In this document: positions 38,140-49,900 of the stretch, one piece after another
Numbering within the stretch: position 1 is the first letter of the stretch
How the letters are laid out: every line of letters starts with the position of its first letter
Origin: Tritrichomonas foetus
Taxonomy: Eukaryota > Parabasalia > Tritrichomonadida > Tritrichomonadidae
Direction of reading: 5' to 3'
DNA length: 50,825 nt
Assembly: GCA_001839685.1 (NCBI GenBank)
Contig: MLAK01000835.1
Location: 6,318-57,142 of the forward strand
Notes under the pieces: model-generated
Database searches by the model: none
Seen by the model: the letters and a program-made list of their open reading frames with translations, nothing else
Told to the model about the DNA's origin: nothing
Made by a program: the position numbers and the translations under genes

Positions 38140-38250
38140 ATAATCCACAATATAACAACAATAATTCACAATCTTATTATATTGATAACAATAATTCACA
38201 ATACAATAACTGTAACAATAATTCGCAATAAAATAATAACTATAATTGAA
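38140..38250. repeat. Degenerate AACAATAATTCACAATA repeats
   Basis: Several imperfect copies of a roughly 17-35-base unit containing ATAACAATAATTCACAAT. In one frame they encode an Asn/Gln/Ser-rich stretch (NNSQ repeated), which may be the low-complexity part of the broken gene that follows. Confidence 0.5.
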
Positions 38251-38703
38251 GAATTTTCAGTAGATAATTGTTCTGATGGAATATATGCAAGAGCTACGTT
38301 ATCATTAACATGTAAAAACTTAGAAGTTTCAATTACTGATGAAATTCAAGGAACTTGTGTAATATAAGTTCACCATCGGAAATAATTGAACAATCTGATC
38401 AGGATATATATCTATTGAGAAATACCTGATTTGAGAAGTACTAGAAATGAGTTTCTTTTTATTTTGATGATCCTTTAATATCGCTTAATCAGCCACCTGC
38501 AGAATTTCTCCGAACATCTGACTTATTCAGCCTTCTATTTGATGATGTTTCTTCAATAAAACTTTCGCATCATCCAAAGAATTTCGATAAAGTATATTAA
38601 TATCTTGGAGATAATATTCCATCACTATTAAAAATCCCAAACAGTATTGGTGTATGCTGATTTGATTTCATAAACTGATACTTCGACATTTTCACAACTT
38701 AAG
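38248..38703 (+). pseudogene. Broken unidentified gene downstream of the Maverick derivative
   Basis: Coding texture is clear in pieces: EEFSVDNCSDGIYARATLSL to DEIQGTCVI in one frame, then, after a one-base change near 38366, SPSEIIEQSDQDIYLLRN, FDDPLISLNQPPAEFLRTSD and GDNIPSLLKIPNSIGVC in another, with several in-frame stops before the last stop at 38701. I do not recognise the family. Confidence 0.4.
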
Positions 38704-39518
38704 TCTCCTCCTACAATAATTATAGCATATACTAATTAATGAATATTGATAGTTTGCTTCCACATGTTCTTTCTGATGATGACTATTTGATGTTTAATTA
38801 TCATATTTTATAGATGTGTTCAAAAATATGTCTAATACCATTCAATGAAGAATTTGTAAGTTATAACCAGTTACTTTCCAGAATCACTGTAAAGAAAATA
38901 TTAAGGCAAAATAGATTATTAACATTCCGGACTTCTTTTGTAACTTATCTCTTGTAGTAAAAATCTGTATCCAAAAATGCATTAGGTTCATCTTCATCGA
39001 TGAAATGAATATTAATTAAAAAATAAATTACTTTAATATTGGACAAAAAAGTTGATAAGTGTATTGCTATGAAAATCTATCACAAAATTTCGAAGATATA
39101 GATTTTTCTCATAACTTTGGGAAGAAATCCCAACGAAGGAGAAAATAATAATTTTGAATAACATTTTGCATTCTAGGTTCTTTGATATGAGTTCTCTTGT
39201 TAGGGGACAGCTTCATAGCTGCTGTGTGGATGATTATTGTTTTGATTAAATGAGATAAGCTGAATTTCAGAAGACTGCACATTGATAGATCGTGATTTAG
39301 AATTGATAAAAAAACACGTTTATAAATGGACTTTTTTCATCAAAAAGTTTCTTATTGTCGATTTGTCATCCCTTCATCGGAGTTTATCGTTAAGATTTTA
39401 TACGCACTTTTTTATGGCGGTTGGACAACCCTTAATTCCAAAAATACAACATAACTTTTTGACTTACCTTTCCCCGACCATTTTTCCAAACAAAAAATCA
39501 GGTTCAATCTATGATTGA
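38704..39518. other. AT-rich spacer upstream of the WD-repeat gene
   Basis: No supportable gene. An open stretch at 39282-39515 lacks an ATG start and looks like chance, although its right part is less AT-rich. The promoter of the WD-repeat gene should lie near 39470-39518, where an ACCTTTCC stretch is present. Confidence 0.4.
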
Positions 39519-40496
39519 ATGCAAAATTTCACTCTATCTACAAAGATCGAAATTGATTTTCTTCCTCGCCGTTTGCACTGGTCGCCTGACTATACTTGTT
39601 TGATCACAACATCTTATTCAAATAACCTCCAAATTCTCGATTTTCAAAACACAAATGAAATTAATGTAAAATTAGACAAAAAATTCCCAACAACAGTCAC
39701 GAATTGCTGCTGGTATCCATTAATGAAGGTTTCCGAAGCCGCCTCATGCTGTTTTGCTTGCGTTTGTCCGTTTAATCCAATATTTTTGATAGATTCAATT
39801 TCTGGCCGAATAAGGTCATCATATCGTTGTCAATTCAATGGCGATCGACCAGCTTCTCTTACGACGGTTTGTTTTAACGGCGCATCAATTTTGGCGGGCG
39901 GCACGCGAAATTTGTATGAATGTGATATTCAGCGGTCTGACAGGCTTGGCGAACCAGCAATTGAATGTCCCGGAAGTGTTATGTCGATTTCACCTCATCC
40001 AACATCAGCCTGTATTGCAGTTGGTGTATCAACTGGCGATATTGTATTTATTGACAGTAGGAACTATCAAGTCTTAGAAAATGAAAAATTCCATCTTCAT
40101 TCGATTGATCAGATTGAATGGTATGGCGATTTTTTTGTTTTTTCATCAGCAAGGCTGGAAAATGAAGTGATTGGAATTGACACCCGAATGCCAGCTGTTC
40201 CTTCAATTGTGGTAGAAACAAATAGAAAATCTAGTCGACCAGTTTCTCTTTCAATTGGAGATGATTTATTGTTTGTCGGAAACGAGAACTCAGAAGCTTT
40301 AGTTTTTGACCTAAAAAATGAAGCAAAGCTGATTGGAAAAGTTGGAGATGAAGAAACACCTTATGCTGTATATAATAAAGTTTTGAAAAAAGTTGTTGCT
40401 GCTTCTGGAAAGCATGTAATTGTCGAAAATGAAGAAGAAGATGAAATTGACGTGACTTATGAACCAAAATTGAAAACTTTCGGAGTTTATGGTTAA
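39519..40496 (+). CDS. WRAP53/TCAB1-like WD-repeat protein
   Basis: A 325-residue beta-propeller protein. The first half follows the WRAP53 (TCAB1, WDR79) pattern blade by blade: LHWSPDYTCLITTSYSNNLQ (human KWAPDGSCILTNSADNILR), TVTNCCWYPLM (DYCWYSLM), NPIFLIDSISGRIRSSYR (NPIHIWDAFTGELRASFR), TTVCFNGASILAGGTRNLYE (LCFSPDGSQLFCGFNRTVR), then SISPHPTSACIAVGVSTGDI. In animals this protein binds the CAB box of scaRNAs and telomerase RNA; yeast Swt21 is related. The long disordered N and C termini of the human protein are missing, leaving the propeller and a short acidic end (ENEEEDEIDVTYEP). Another RNP-linked WD protein is the alternative. Confidence 0.72.
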   Translation: MQNFTLSTKIEIDFLPRRLHWSPDYTCLITTSYSNNLQILDFQNTNEINVKLDKKFPTTVTNCCWYPLMKVSEAASCCFACVCPFNPIFLIDSISGRIRSSYRCQFNGDRPASLTTVCFNGASILAGGTRNLYECDIQRSDRLGEPAIECPGSVMSISPHPTSACIAVGVSTGDIVFIDSRNYQVLENEKFHLHSIDQIEWYGDFFVFSSARLENEVIGIDTRMPAVPSIVVETNRKSSRPVSLSIGDDLLFVGNENSEALVFDLKNEAKLIGKVGDEETPYAVYNKVLKKVVAASGKHVIVENEEEDEIDVTYEPKLKTFGVYG

Positions 40497-40910
40497 CAGA
40501 ATTAGAATACGATTATATTTGTAAATGTTTGTTTGATTCTTTCTATATAATAAATCATTGTTTTTTATTTTTGAAAAATTATTCTTTATTGATGTTCAAT
40601 TATTCATTCGGTTCAATATCTATCAAGCAAACTCATAAAGTTGGTCAAATCATGAGATCCTATAATCAAAATTTATTCATGTAGGGCTTTCACCTTATCT
40701 CCAATTTGGGAAATTATTGGGGCTTTGACGTATTTATATTTATTTCTTACATTCATTGCTTCAATCTTTTACAGATATGAGATGAAAAATGATAACTTCT
40801 TATTTAATTGAAGACGCTTTTAAGCTTTTGCAAATTAGAAATTAAATAAAAAACAAATATAAAAAACCCTAATTTTTACACAATAAAATATAGAAATATA
40901 ATATAATATG
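40497..40910. other. Convergent AT-rich spacer
   Basis: Spacer between the ends of the WD-repeat gene and the giant coiled-coil gene. AATAAA-like sequence near 40548 and TAAA elements may serve in 3' end formation. No gene is seen. Confidence 0.45.
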
Positions 40911-43900
40911 TTATTCTTCTGCATGCAAAAGCCGATCACCTGATATGACTGACTCGGTAAATATTCCATTGTTTTTAGATTCGTCAAGAGCCGAATGAAT
41001 TGATTTTTTGGTTAATCTTAAAATAGTGCTGTGTTGCATTGAAACTGTCTGGCGCATTCTTTCAAATTTTTGTTCAGATTCAGTATACAGTGTTTTGATA
41101 ATTGATATCATCTTTATTATTTGATCTATTCTGTCATCATTGCTATTTTCACTATTATATTGAATTTGGGTATCAATTGGGAATTTTAATAATTCTTTCC
41201 TTATAGTATTGTATGTTTGAGATGTTAATCCTGGTTCATTGAATTCCACAATTGGATTGACGAATGAAAGCGTGTATTTAGGTGATAGAATGGCATATTC
41301 AAATGATTGCAATGAAAAAGCTTCAAATACTATTTTTATTCTATTCAGAAGGTCAATCAAAAATTGTGATGGGGAATCTATCGATTTTGCGAAAACAGAC
41401 AAATACGAATGCAAAGAATTTAACGATGAAATAGATTTTTGAATTCGGATTCTGGTTTCGATTTCTTCTTGCAGCCTTTGATTTAATTCACTTTCTTTGG
41501 CCTTTTGTTTTTTGATAACTTTTAACGATTGCGAATTATCAGCTTGCAAGCGAGAAATTTCTTGTGTTTTGTGCTTGACTTGCGTATTTAAATCAATTAT
41601 TTGTTGTTCTTGATCTGATAATATTTTCTTTAATTCATAAACCTGGGCTTTAATCTCTTGTTGGATCGACTTATATTTATGATTCTTTGCTTTAACAGAG
41701 TTGATTATATCAAATGCTTTTTTATTTTCAAGGGATCGTTCATTCAACGAATGTTTCAGATTTTCAATAATTTCTTCATCATCGTGAAGCTGTGTAAGCG
41801 ATTCATCATAAAGTGCTTGTAGTTCATTTATTTTCTGTTTCATTACTTGACATTCATTTGTGATCTCCTCCAAGTCATTTAATTTTTCTTTCATTTGGAT
41901 ACATTCTTTAGAAATTCCTTGCATTCCTTGAAACTTTTGTCCTAGTTCTTCCAACTGCTTCTTTGTTTCTTGCAGATGCTTTGCAGTTTCTTCTTCTTTC
42001 ATTTTAATATTATTATAGTCATTTTCTTTTTTCACAATTTCTTCATTGCTCTCTTTGATTAGATTTTGATATTGGATAATTTCAGCTTTCATTTTTTCGA
42101 TGTTTTCTTTTAATAATTCGTTATTTGATGATATTTCGTCTATTTTTTCATTCAAATTAATAATTTCTGAAACTTTTTTATTATTTTCATCGCTAATGCT
42201 TTGCTTCTCTTCTTCGGTAAGACGAATTTTCATTTCCAATTCCATTAATTCTTTATCTCTCTCAGTTATTAACAAAAGATTTTCTGATTCTTTGTTTCTT
42301 ACTTCTTCTTTAAAGTGTAAGAATTCAGTTTGAATATCATCAACCTCTTTAGCTTTTCTCTTGAATTTTTCTTCCGTTTTTTTAACTGCTATTTTGGCAT
42401 CATTATATTGGCGCTGTAATTTCCTTATTTGAACCAGTTGATCAGCTGCATATCGTTCCTTTTCTCGTAAATTTTTATTTATTTCTTTTAATTGATTAAC
42501 GGGACACATTGACTGCATCATTGATTCATTTTCTTTCATTGTCTGTCTAAGCTTTGATATTGTTTCTTTAAGTTCATTTTTCTCATTTTCATTTTTTTTG
42601 GTTGTTTGGAAAATGACATCTTTAGTTTTTTGCAGCTCATCTTTAAAGAGTTTGATATTCTCTTTCATTTCGAAAAGTTCTTTCGTCATTTTTTCATTTT
42701 CCTTAACAAGGGCGGTATTTTGCCCTTGAATATCAAGAAGAGCAACTTCTGCTTCTCTGTGATCTGCTTGAGCTGATTGAAGTTGAGCACCAAGTTTTTT
42801 AATTTGATCATCAGCTTTTCGTTTTTCATTAGAAATATCAAATATATTTTTGTTTAAATTTTGAATTTCGCCAGTTAGCCTAATATTAATATTTTCTCTA
42901 GCATCGCTTTCTTGTTTAATCCTTTTGATTTCTTTATCTTTAATCATTAATGCTGCATCACACCTACTTTTAATTTCCTCAATTTCTTTGGATTTCTGTT
43001 CCATTGCCTGTATTCCTTGCTGTCGGATTTTTTCTATTTCATTTTTATGTTTATTCTCTCTTTCTAATATTTCTACTTCTTTTGCATTCAATCTTTCTTC
43101 ATTTAATTTGTCATTTTGTTGAATTAGAACATTATGCTCATTCATAAGTTTCTGAATTTGATCTGAGTTTTCAGTGTTGATTTTTATTATATACATTTCA
43201 TTTTGTTCTTTCAAAGATGCTATTTCAGATGCATTTTGTTCCATAATCGATTTAATTTCGTTGTCTTTTAATTGGAGATTTAATTCATTCTGCTTTCGAA
43301 TTTCGGCAATATCATTCTCTTTCTCTGCCAACTCAAATGAATGACGTTCTTGAATGTCCTTTATTTCTTTCTCTTTTTGACATATTACTTCGTTATTTAG
43401 TTTTTTAAACTGATCCATTTCTTCATTCAACTTTTGTATATTAGTTATATTTTGCTGTTTAATAAGTTCAACACTTTCTTCATGTTGTTTTTTCAGCATT
43501 CCAACAATTTCTGAATTTTCATTAATTTGTTTCATGATCTTTTCTTCAGCATCTTGCTGCACTTTAATTATTTTTGCTTCATTTCTTCTTATAATATCAT
43601 TTATTTTAATTTCATATTGCTTAGCTAAAGATTTTATCTTTATATCATACTGATTCATTTGAATACTCATTTCCTGTTCCTTTTTGGCAATTATTCCTTG
43701 CAAATTTTGTTTTTCTTGTTCTTTTTCAGCAAGCTTGGCTTCATATTCTTCGGCTAAATTCGAAAAATTATCTTCTTTGGATTGAATTAATTCTTGATGT
43801 TTCTTTATAATTTCTTTTATCTCATCATCTTTCTGTTGCAAAATCTTTTTGTTTTGTTGAATTATATTATTTTTTTCTTGGTCCTTTTTCAATATATTTT

Positions 43901-46900
43901 CTTTATAATTTTTATTAATTTTAGCAATTTCTTCATCTTTTTGTGCTAGTTTTTCTTCATTTTCCCTTCTAATCTTCTTTATTTCTTCATCTTTTCTTTT
44001 AATCCTATCATCATTTTGCTGTCTTAGAATATTAATTTCACGTTCTTTTTGATTAACTTTTTCTTCTTTTTGCTGATGAACCAATTGTATTTCTTGGTGA
44101 ATTTTGTTAATTTTGGCTTCATTTAAAGATTGTATACGTTTAAAATCTTCATTCTTTTTAAGCAATTTATCATCAAATTGTTGTTGAAGTTTTTGAATTT
44201 CATCATCTTTTTGATGTAATTTTTCGGCGTTAGCTTGCTGAAGTTCCATAATTTCTTTATGCTTTTCATTCATTTTTTCTTCTTGAATCTGTTGAATGCT
44301 TTTTATCTCTTCATCTTTTAATTTCAGTTTTTCTTCGTTCTGTTGTTTCAAGGAGATCATTTCATTTTCTTTTACTTCTAAATCTTTTTTAAATTGGATA
44401 TTTAATGAGACTAATTTTTCTTCGTACTGTTGTTTCAGAGACAGCATGGTGTCTTCATATTGTTGTTTCATGATTAACATATCATTTTGTTTACTTTCTA
44501 GTTTATCTTCAGATTGCTGTATCAATGATAATATTTCGTTTTCCTTATTTTCTAGTTCTTTTTCGCATTGCTGTTTCAAAGAAAACAATTTTTCTTCATA
44601 TTGTTGCTTCTGAGTAAGCATTTCATTTATTTTACTTTCAACTTTTTCTTGAGCTTTCAGTTGTTCCATCCTTGATTCTTGTTCTTTGATTTTAATACTT
44701 GATTCATACTCAATTTTCAGTTTCTCAATTTCTTGTTCTTTTTCGGCAATCTTTATTTCATTCTGTCTCACTTGTTTTAATGATTCATTATTTGCAGTTT
44801 TAATGATATCATAGCTTTTAAGTGCATCTTGAAGTTTGATTTGCGTTTCTGTTATTATTCCATTTAGATTCTCATTCCTCTTAATAGCATCTTGCATGTC
44901 ATCTTTTTGTTTCATCGATTGAGCTTGCATAATATTTAACTTAGATTCAAGAGTTTTTACTTGCTTATCATAGTTTTCTTTTAACTTTTCTGTTTCTACC
45001 TCATATTTTTCTTGCATATTTCTTAATTCTTTTTGGTGCTGAGAATGTTGTAGATTTTCATGTGCTTGCCATTGAGATTGATTTGAAATTATAATGTTTT
45101 GTTTTTCTGTGATTTGAACTTTCAAATCGTTAATATCATTATGAAGATTTTGATTTTCTTGTAACAAAGTTCGATTTTCTGTTTCTAATAAGTTGTTTCT
45201 ATCATTTTTATCTTTGAGCTGCTGTTCAAAACTAGATATTTGTGTATTTATTACTTCACGTTCAGTAGTCAGTTTGGCAATTTTCCTTTCTTTATCTGTA
45301 ATGTCATTACTTTGTTGTTGAATTTGTTGCATGAGTCTTTCTTTTTCTTTCATATCATTTTCATGTTGTTCTATAAGATTATCCTGATCAGATTTCATTT
45401 TATTAAATGATTCTTTGTTTTCTATTACTTGCTTTTGGAATTGCAGAATTAGTGCTTTGAATTTCTTCTCTTTTTGCTTTAACTTTTGGTATTTTTCGAC
45501 TGTTGTTTCTCGGTCAACTTTTAACTTTCTTTCAATATTCTTCTTGGTTTTTCTTTGTTGAGAAATTTCACTTTTCAATTCAGTAATGGTCATTTGAGCG
45601 TCATTATAATATGATTCTTGCCTTTCTGTCATTTCATTAATTTCCGACTGGAGTGTTCGAATGGTATCATTTGCTTTTTCTTGAGATTCTTTAGCTTTCT
45701 TTTGTAATTGACTCACATTTTCTTTGAGCTCTTTAATGATTAAATCTTTTGATGCAATATCATGTTTTAGATCAGAGATTTCATTAATTTGGCTGTCCAG
45801 TTTGGCGGTTTTCTCTTGGTTAAGCTTATCAAACGAAGAAATTTGTTGTTGTAAGTTGGATATTAATATGTTTTTGTCTGATAACTCAACATCTTTTTGA
45901 ACAGCTTGAGCCGATATTTCCATCAGTTTTTGTTGAATCGATGCAATTTGATCATCTTTTTCTTTACCCATATTTTCAAATTGTTGAAGTTTTTCCGAAT
46001 TAAACACAGATATTTTATGATGAAGATTATCAATTTCATTTTGCTTTTCTTCTATTAATCCATTCGCAGTTTCGAGACTCTGTCTTAATTCAGTAAGTTT
46101 ATAATCAGATTGCTGTTGCATTTGTTTGATAATGGAATCACAGTTTTCTTTCTCAGATTGAAGTACATTTATCTGCTTTTCAAGTTGATGAATTTTATCT
46201 ACATTTTCTTGTTGAATACTTTCATAATTATTCTTTTCTTTATTTGATGAATCAACAGCCTCGTCATATAGTTTTTTAAGTCTTGTTATTTCTTGTTGCA
46301 TATTGACGGTGGTTTGCTTTTGCTGTTGTTGCATTTCCGATATCCTATCTTGATAATCTTTTGTTTTCAGTTGAGAATCTTTTAGGAGCTTCTTATATTT
46401 ATGCTGAAGTGATGTTAAGTTATTCATATTTTGGTTTGTTGTAGTATTCAATTCCTTAATATTTAACTTTAATTTGTTGTTTTCTGTCTGTGTTTTAGCC
46501 AAATCTTTGGCATTCTCTTTATACGTAGATAAGAGAGAATTCCTTTTCTCTAATTTCTTACGTAAAACATTGAGTTCATGACTTTTCTGATCATTATCCC
46601 TTTTAATTTCTCTGTTAATGTCTTGAAGGTCACGATTCTTAGATTCTAGTTCATGAACTTTAGTTTGCATTTGCGTTTTAAGTTGAGATTCTTTTACTGA
46701 ATGATCTTCAGCGGATTTAACAAGTTTTCTATTCAAATTATTTATGTTTGCTTGAAGTTCACTTATTTGCTTATCTGATTTTAATGAAATAGAAGATACT
46801 TGATTGGTTTTCTCATCAATCAAAACATGCAAGTTATTATTTTCAGTCTGGATAATATTAATCTGATTTTTATATTCTTGAATTTCTTTTTCATATGTTT

Positions 46901-49900
46901 CCTTGTTAATATTTATTTCATTTTTTGCATTCTTCTCTTTTTCTACCAACAATTTCATCTTTTGTTTGCACTCAGATAATTCAGTTTTCAGTGTATCATT
47001 TTCGGCTTTAGATTTCATGATCAAATTGCTATATTCATTTAATTGTGACTCTAACGTCATTTGCTTTTGCTGTACTGACAAATGCGTATTCTCAATTTCT
47101 TCATCAAAAACTGCTTTTTGGTTTGAAAGTTCGATTATTTGCTCATCTTTTATTTGAATTTCTCTTGATAATTCTTCGACTTGGTGTTGTAACTCCAAAA
47201 TTTGAGTATGATAGTCTGATTGCACTTTCTTAAACTTTTGTCTAAGTATTGAATATTCATTTTTCGTTTGGTCTTGTGAAGTGCTTTTTTCTTGAATACT
47301 GCTCTTCAATAATTCATTTTCATTGGTCATCATTATGTATTTCATTTGATATTGATTAAGCTCATTATTTTGATTTTCTAACACAGAAATTTTAGATGAC
47401 AATTCATGGATTTGCTCCTGGTAATCGGTGATTTTCCTCTGATATTCAGTGATTTGACTCTGATAATCGTTAATTTGGCTATTAAAGATAGAATTATTTT
47501 CTTCAAAATGATTATAATTCTGTTGCATTTTAGAAATTTTTATATTTAGATTTTGAACTTGATCAGATAATTTCCTGCATTTCATTTTTTGATTAGAAAT
47601 TTGGGTATTTTTTTCATTAATTTGCAGTTGTAAATTATTGATTACCATATCTTTTTCATTAATCAAATTCAAAAACTTTTCTTGAATTTCGTTTGGTTTC
47701 TCATTGACTTCAGCGAGACTTTTACTTAAGACTTCTTTAATAGTTTCAATTTCTTGTAGTTGGGCTTGAACTATATTTTCATTAGCTATTTTTGTTTTTT
47801 CTAGAATATTATTGATTTTTACTTTATCTGCTTTTAATTTTTGTATTTTTGCCTCTAAATCTGCTTTATTTCTTTGTAAAGATTGATTCTCTATGTAAAT
47901 ATTATGATTTGTAGTTTCATTTTGCTTCTTATCATTCAATAACTCATCTACTTTTGCTTTCAGTGAAATGATTTCTTTCTGGTAATTATTATCATTCTGA
48001 ATCTGAGAATTTTGTTGATTAGCAATACGCGTTTTTAGTTCCAGCAGAGTATTTTCATAGTCTTGCTTCATTTTTTCAGTTTTTTGATTACAATTTTGAA
48101 TAGTATTCTGGTTTCTTTGCTTTAATTTCGAATTTTCTTTTTTAAGTTTATCTAATTCTGCAGCAGCTTTTTGATATGCTGTATAAACTTGATCAATTTG
48201 TTTATCATTATTGACAATCTTGGTGTCTTCCGTTTTAACTTTAGAATCAGAAATGATTTGAGTGTCTTGTTGACGTGCTTTTGAAAGAACTTCATTAATT
48301 TTCCCTAATTTATCGTTTGTTTCTTGCAGTGCAGAAAGTTGCGAGTTGAGTTCAATGATTTCATTTTGTGAGTTTGCATATGCTTCACGAAGCTGATTTA
48401 TCACACTTTCTTGATCTTGTTGGGAATCATGGAAGTTGTCAAGTTCAGCTTTCAATCTATTATTTTCATTTTGTAATTTCACAATCTCTTTTTGACATTT
48501 ATGAATCATTTTGTTTGATTTATCTAAATCATCTGAATATTTCTGAATTTGTTCTATTTGTTCCTCAACTTTGTTAGATAGTGCAACTGTTTTATTTTGT
48601 GCAGCTTGAAGTTGATTAATCAATGCGATGTTTTGTTCTTTTGTATGATTTAATTCAGCTATGGGGTCATTATCAAAAAGAACAGAATCTATTTCAAGTG
48701 AAGAGTTTCCACCTTTCTTCTTTTCTTCTAACTTCATTTCTAAATCAGCATTCATCCTTTGCAAATCTTCAATTTGTAATCTTTTATCTTCAAGTTCATT
48801 GGTCATTTCAAGATTTTCTTTATGCAAATAATCAATTCTTGTTTCTAGGGATTGAATTCTATCTTCGCATAATTTAGTTGTCCTTAATGATTTATTGTAA
48901 TCATTTTGCTTACTTCTTTGCAATTGCTTTAAATCATCTTCTAATTGATTGATATACTCATTCTGTTTTTCATTGACTTGTTTTGTTTCATTAAGATCGG
49001 ATAAAGCTTGAGAAGTGTCATTTTGCGCTTTAGTTAATTCAACTTTCAGCGCTTGAATACTATCTGATAAAGTATTTATCTTTTCTTCGAATTTCTGCTG
49101 CTCATTTTTCATTTCTATATTTTTTTGATCGAAATCTAATATATTTTGTTTTAACATGTTATTTTCTTGTTGTAATTGATTATTTTTTTCTTGTAAATCC
49201 CTCAATTCCTGCTGAGCTTTTTCATCAGATTCTTGCCTATCTATCCTTATTGAATCCTCTGACTGAAATAACTGAGTTTGCAATTGTGCATTTGTTGTTC
49301 TTTCATTTGCCAATTCTGCATTTCTCTCCTGCAACACTTTTTCTAAATCATCTATTTTTTGTTGTAGTTCAGTAACCTTTTCTTTTAGAATTTTATTTTC
49401 ATTTTTTAATTGAGGAATATCAGAATTATTAGAATTACAAACAGCTTTCAATTTTTCATTTTCATTTTTCAGTTGTTCATTTTCTTGTTCCAATTGAGCA
49501 TTAATTTCTGTTAATTCATCAATTTGCTTGTGCTCAAATCTTTCTAAAGCTTTTCTTCTTTCTTCAATATCAATAATTTTTCGATTAAGCATTGATAATT
49601 GTGGAAGAGTAAAAATACAAAAAGAAATTGATGTTTCTTCTTTGAAAACTGGGCATCCTTCTAAATCCAAATTAACTAAATTGATATTTTGTTTTAGACG
49701 AGAAAATTGTGATCGATCTGAAATTGGATTTGATGATAGTCGGAGAATTTTTAGATTTATCAAATTCGAAAAACTTTTGGGGATTTCCATTATTCTGTTG
49801 TTATTCAATACTAACATCTCTAGAGTTTGAATTTTTGTGAGACATTGTATACTTTTCTCCGTCAAATTGTTCCATGATAAATTGATAGATCGAAGCGAGG

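Noticed and set aside
39282..39518. 78-codon frame upstream of the WRAP53-like gene
   Set aside because: It starts with TTG, lacks protein-like texture and occupies the expected promoter.
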